Shown: positions 59,445 to 64,000 of the stretch, piece by piece | Position numbering within the stretch: the first letter of the stretch is position 1 | How the letters are laid out: every line of letters starts with the position of its first letter | Translations under genes and position numbers: made by a program | Notes under the pieces: model-generated | The model's input: only the letters and a program-made list of their open reading frames with translations | Told to the model about the DNA's origin: nothing | Databases searched by the model: none | Source of the DNA: Symsagittifera roscoffensis | Lineage: Eukaryota; Xenacoelomorpha; Acoela; Convolutidae | Assembly (NCBI RefSeq): GCF_963678635.1 | Contig: NC_087068.1 | Span: 59,319,896-59,383,895 of the forward strand | DNA length: 64,000 bases | Reading direction: 5' to 3'

Positions 59445-60630
59445 GTACCTGCTATAGAAATCGATCTTGAGACACCAGATCAGTGCGTTTACGAGGTGGA
59501 AAGGAAAACAACGGAATCAACACCAATGCCGAATGCGGAAGAACAAGAGAAGAAGACGATAGAGTTTTCACAAATTGATACTGCAGAGGACCCAACAAGC
59601 AACACGCCGGAAACGATAAAAGATGATTTTCAAACAAAAGGAACGTCGTTCACAGAGAGGATTGCAGCGATGGTCGGAATGAAACCAAGAGAGAAAGAAG
59701 AGAGGGTACCAACGACCGAGAAAAGCAAAACGTTTAGAACAGTTTCTGCAATAACAACAGAGGCCAAACAAGACGATGAGCAGATCAATTGTGGGGCAAC
59801 AACTAACCATGAAAAAACAACTTCTCTTGAGCTGGGCGACTTGATTGCAAAGTTGCAGCAAATCGGCAAAAAATTGAAGTGGAGCGAAGAGGATCAACAA
59901 ATGCTAAAAAAGGAAATACGATACAACAAGAACGAGAATTTGGACAATTGCTTCAACCTGGCAAGGGCGACAGAAGAATGGTTACAGCAGATGTCAGACA
60001 AGGTAGAGGCCTCCGACAAAGAGCGAGAGCAACATATCAAAAAGGGCATGCAGGAAGTGAAGCAACGATACGATGGACACAACCAATGGAAACAATCAAG
60101 ACTGGCATGGAAGCCGAGGTTGGGATTTCACTGGAGATAAACTACGAGTATGCTGCTGCAGAAGCGATCAACAAAGTGAAGCAAGACTAGCTACAAAAGA
60201 AATCGAGCAACGACTGAGGCAGGAAATAGAAAAGCAGAAGTTGAATGAGTCACTCTGCAGAACAATCCCAGCGCCGGAAGCCACAGAGAGTGCAACAAAC
60301 GGTAAAGATTGCAAAACTCTAAAAATGGTGACGGGAAAACCATTTGGCATAACGAAAATTGGAGTAAGAATGATGTCGATAATCCCAGTGGGCGATCACG
60401 AAGTAACAAGAAACCTGAGTGAACCAAGCGATCAGACGATAATGCACATCAATGTGTACGCAAATTACTTGAGTGCAGTAAGCCCGCAAGCAACTTCTAG
60501 AGCCGTGAGGGCACTTTTAACAAGGGGTAGCAGCAAATCAGTTCGCGTCGACAATAGGTTCACGGAAGGATATAGTCCATATGAGGTAATGATAAATCTA
60601 GATGGAAAAACATCTACACGAAGACAATGA
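59445..60630 (+). pseudogene. gag: Gypsy-2 gag B, third unit with capsid deletion
   Basis: It repeats the N-terminal part but lacks two lesions of units 1 and 2: the frame is open past 59630 and has TGG at about 59978 where the others have TAG. It then has the same coiled-coil-to-12140 deletion as gag A (GGCATGCAGGAAGTGAAGC junction), a shift near 60190, and the C-terminal part ending at TGA overlapping the pol ATG (60627-60630). Confidence 0.85.
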
Positions 60631-63600
60631 TATCATGTGATGAAGACCTAGCCGGACAAATATACGTGGGTAGAGAAGAACTAAAAGTGAGATCGATTGG
60701 ACACTGTGCCATGTTAGAAGAAGATGCGATGCTTTTCGGGACGGAAGCGGACGTATCTGGGCACGTACCTGACATAAGTGGAAACAAGGTTCAACTGCGT
60801 GGGTTATTGGACACTGGAGCGGTCTTGAGCGTCATACCAATCGAAACATGGAACAGGATGGGCTTCGACAAAGACGACTTGAGAGACTCGAGAATACGGC
60901 TGTCGGCAGCAAACAAAGGGGCACTGCGGGTACTAGGTAGAACACCAATAATAGCCTTAAACTTGGGGGAAACCAATTTGTGGATGAGCTTCCTCATGGT
61001 GGAGAATCTAGATGAGTCTGACCAATTCTTTTTAGGCAGAGACTTCATCAGGACTTTCGATGTATCAATTGACCTAAACAATGCGATGTTCAGGATTCGG
61101 AAACCGGAAAGGAAGTACGTAATTAAACCGCTAAATTTGATAATGGCGAATGAGAATTAAGCAAATGTGTTCTTGAGTAGGAGGGTAAGGCTGAAAGCAA
61201 AGGAAGCGGCAATAGTAAGCCTGCGGATGAAAAATTATAATGAACTAAGTGACAACAATAAAAAAGTATGCATTGTCCCGAATCCAAACAGTCAAAGTGC
61301 TGCTATTTTAGGAAGATCCTTCTCGATAACAAAGAGTGGCCTCTGCGTCATGTATTGTTGAATACTCTTGATATACCTATCACAATCTAGAGGGGAAGGA
61401 AATTGGCATACGCTCTTCCTGTAAAAACTCGATATGAAATGACTGAAAATGTAAAAGAAAATGATGTTCTTGATTGCCCAAATCATTGGGATAAGATTTG
61501 TATCTTGAGAAGATTGAAGAAAATAAAACATTCGTCAGGTCGTGTGAAATCGCATAAGTCAGAGACAGACGATGGACTTTCGAGCTGTTCGAATTTTCCG
61601 GAAAGACCAACACTAGAGGAATTAGAAGCGGATAAAACAGTTTTACCAGAGATAGAGCAATTGAGGGGTAAGGTGACGGACGAACAACTTGAAGTCATCA
61701 AGGACGTACTAGATCGAAAAGAGGACGTTTTTTCGAAACATAGGGCAGACATTGGATGTTGTAACTTTTCTGAGCATGTAATTGAGCTTGAGGAGTAGGC
61801 GGTACCACATAGGGAGGGGGCGAGGCGTATGACACCTAACAAATCAGATGCACGTAGAAAAGAAACAGAATTCCTAGCAGAGTATGATATGATAGAACCA
61901 TCCAAATCACCGTAGGCTAGTGGAGTAGCGATGGCTAAGAAGAAAGGTGACCAAGTAAGGTTTTGTTGGGACTTTCGATATCTGAGCTCCGTCACGGTGA
62001 AGGGTGCCTATTCCATACCTAGGATGGATCAGAGCCTCTCGAAATTAGGGGATGCAAAATATTTTACAACTTTTGATTTAGGATCGGCTTTTTGGCCGGT
62101 CTAACTGAGGAAGCAGGACAGGGACAAAACAGGCTTTGCTTGCGAACTGGAGCTGTTTCAATGGAAAAGGATGCTCTTTGGCCTTTGCACTGCCACGGCT
62201 ACGCCTCAACGATTGATGGCACACGCATTGACAAGTGTAACAAAGAAATATGGCAACCTGGTGATGGGCTACGTGGACGACGTGGTAATAGCGACACCCA
62301 CTCTAGAGGACCACATCGAGCGACTAGATGAGGTGTTCGTTTGCATGAAAAGAGCAGGACTGGAATGCAAGCCATCGAAGTGCGAGACACTCAAGGACTC
62401 AAATAAACACATGGGGAGGATGGTGGATAAACATGGCATCAGAACAGACCCAAACGCAGTAGAAGCGGCGCTTACTTGGAAATCGCCGAAAGCGGAGCAT
62501 CAACTGATGAGCTTCTTTCCGAACAAAGTGTACCCGATGCAACAACTCATGAGGCACAAAGGCAAGAAATTCACGTGGAACAACGCAGCGTAAGAGTCAT
62601 TCCAGAGGATAAAGAAGGAGTTGTGTGAAGCACCTGTGCTGGGTATGTCAACGGAAAAAGGGATGTACGTGCTGGATACGAATGCGTCGGTGGTAGCGAT
62701 CTCGGGCATACTCCATCCAGAGCAGGAATGGAGTGGGAAGATAGTCTTGAGACCGATAGCATACAGGAGCAAAATTTTGAGGGATACAGAAATGAAATAC
62801 GGCGCACCCAAGGCAGAAATGTTTGCGGTTATCAACTTTGTAGAGAAATACAGGGCGTACCTAGGTAGCGATCCATTCAAGTTACGGGTCGACAATAGAG
62901 CACTCAGCTGGTTGAAAACGTACTCAATGGATCAGAGCTACATTGTGAGATGAATAGTTTGCTTGGATGGCTACATTATGATCATTGAACACAGAACAAG
63001 GGACAAACATCAAAATGCCGATAGCTTGAGTAAGAAGACGGAATTATACGAAAGACAGGAACAAAGGGAGGCGTACAAGCCAGAAATCAAAGATGGTTTC
63101 TCTTTTATGGACAAAGAAACGTACGACAGCCTTCCACTCACGAGGTGGCCCGACAAGTCAGCTAAACCAATAGAGGATCACCCCGAATTGCCAGACGAAT
63201 GTCCTGAGAGAGCAATCTTAAAGAAAAAAAAAGTGATGCCAATGGAAGTAATGCTCAAGTAAAAAATAGTGAGGGAAACGTTAAGGCAAAAGTCTACGAT
63301 CTCAATCAATTAGAGGCGGGAAGTGCGAAGATAGGTGAGGACTTGAGGGGATTTTTTGAGAATCTAGCAGACGATAGACCCGTTGTCCGGAACAATGGTA
63401 AAGTCGAACCAAAAGTCTCAATACTGAGAAGAGACGAGGCAGTGTATGGAGAGGACTCGTTGAAAGAAAAGCAACATGATGACAAGGATGTCGCGCAGTC
63501 ACTAGTAGAGAAGATCCCGGAAGAGAGACTAAGGCGGACCATGGTTCCAAAGAAGAAAGTGACATTTAGGGAGGAAGCCGAACACCTTGGATTGGGTCAA

Positions 63601-64000
63601 GAGTCCGGAGAGTGGCCCATATCAGAAGAAGATGCTGAAGAAGAGAAATTGTCCGGGGAGTCCGATGAATGGGATGAAGACTCAGAGAAGAGCAGCAATG
63701 AAAAGGATAGTCTATGCATGATATTGGCAGAACAGAAAATGAGGCACCGCGACAGGGAACTACAAACTGACCCTTCCGCAGGAACGTACAGTTTGGATCA
63801 GCAAGAGGTGCAGTATCAAGGAAACCGTTCAGGGAGCTATCGTGCAATTCAAATGTCAGAACAAACCTGGTGCCTGATGATTACAGGAAAGTCTTGAGAA
63901 GGATAGTTTGCGTCAAACTGAAAGACGACATCTACAGTCCCGGAGAAATGAATGGTCAGATAATGGCATTGAAGGAACACGTCAAGGCGAGATACAGACT
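60627..64000 (+). pseudogene. pol: Gypsy-2 pol, copy B, runs off the window
   Basis: It is colinear with pol A: protease, TAA near 61158, a shift near 61360, TAG near 61796 and 61914, TAA near 62102, RT with YVDD, the same ~40-bp loss at 62512, TAA at 62590, RNase H, TGA at 62951 and TAA near 63260. After this an open linker frame (63343-63897) and a final stretch match Gypsy-1 linker sequence up to about 16085. It keeps RT and linker sequence that copy A has lost. Confidence 0.9.

Larger units (their letters stand above)
45494..64000 (+). mobile_element. Gypsy-2: decayed, internally duplicated relative of Gypsy-1
   Basis: After the LTR come leader A, gag A and pol A. Pol A is cut in the integrase C-terminal part (about 53250), then leader B, an internally repeated gag B and pol B, which leaves the window at a position equal to about 16085 in Gypsy-1. 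All genes carry stops and frameshifts, many shared by A and B. No LTR separates A from B, so the second copy arose by duplication or recombination rather than a normal insertion. The macro domain and third ORF, if present, would lie beyond the window. Confidence 0.88.

Overview
The window reads as animal (metazoan) nuclear DNA made almost entirely of retrotransposons. There is no bacterial-style operon structure, tRNA, rRNA or CRISPR array. The species cannot be named from sequence alone. The only candidate for a non-transposon gene is a 43-codon exon on the minus strand near the left edge (1099-1230) with a good 3' splice site. All other recognisable coding sequence belongs to LINE-type (non-LTR) or Gypsy-type (LTR) elements.

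The left and centre (about 1.2-43.5 kb) are a stack of nested insertions. The oldest layer is a minus-strand LINE with an AP-endonuclease. Its ORF1 is at 39624-40559, its ORF2 is in pieces at 37.4-39.6 kb and 34.8-35.9 kb, its RT C-terminus is at 5744-6417 and its probable 3' end is near 1231-1570. Two plus-strand CR1-like LINEs sit in it: LINE-A (ORFs 1989-5630) and LINE-B (6418-6424 plus 29399-34846), the latter flanked by the 6-bp duplication aacatt. A 22,974-bp Gypsy-like element (6425-29398) then landed seven bases into LINE-B. A 2,593-bp block covering the LINE-B/old-LINE junction was later duplicated in tandem (33274-38459). A restriction-like-endonuclease LINE (40603-43457) sits just upstream of the old LINE's ORF1 between 34-bp direct repeats.

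The 23-kb element, here called Gypsy-1, is the centrepiece. Its two 884-bp LTRs differ at about five positions by eye and its three long frames are open, so it is young. It encodes Gag (two CCHC knuckles), then in the same frame past a single UAG a Pol with protease, RT, RNase H, a long acidic linker and integrase, ending in a macro domain of the TARG1/OARD1 type. Downstream lies a third frame of about 2,950 codons with a coiled coil and two SGNH/GDSL-hydrolase-like modules, followed by about 1,900 residues I do not recognise. The 2.5-kb leader carries a three-copy repeat, a candidate 90-nt intron and about 50 copies of a 13-14-bp minisatellite.

The right part (44.6-64 kb) is a decayed relative, Gypsy-2. 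It has an 880-bp LTR (44614-45493) followed by two tandem, stop-ridden copies of leader-gag-pol (A: 45494-53251; B: 53252 to the window end). Copy B has extra 1.8-kb duplications inside gag. A and B share many of the same disabling lesions. Their leaders carry arrays of a roughly 41-bp unit that can fold into a hairpin.

The most interesting signals are: macro and SGNH modules in one giant LTR element; an independent SGNH ORF in LINE-B; a UGA-CUAG readthrough-type stop at the ORF1/ORF2 boundary of both CR1-like LINEs; and a strong, element-specific excess of the hexamer CTTGAG through Gypsy-1.
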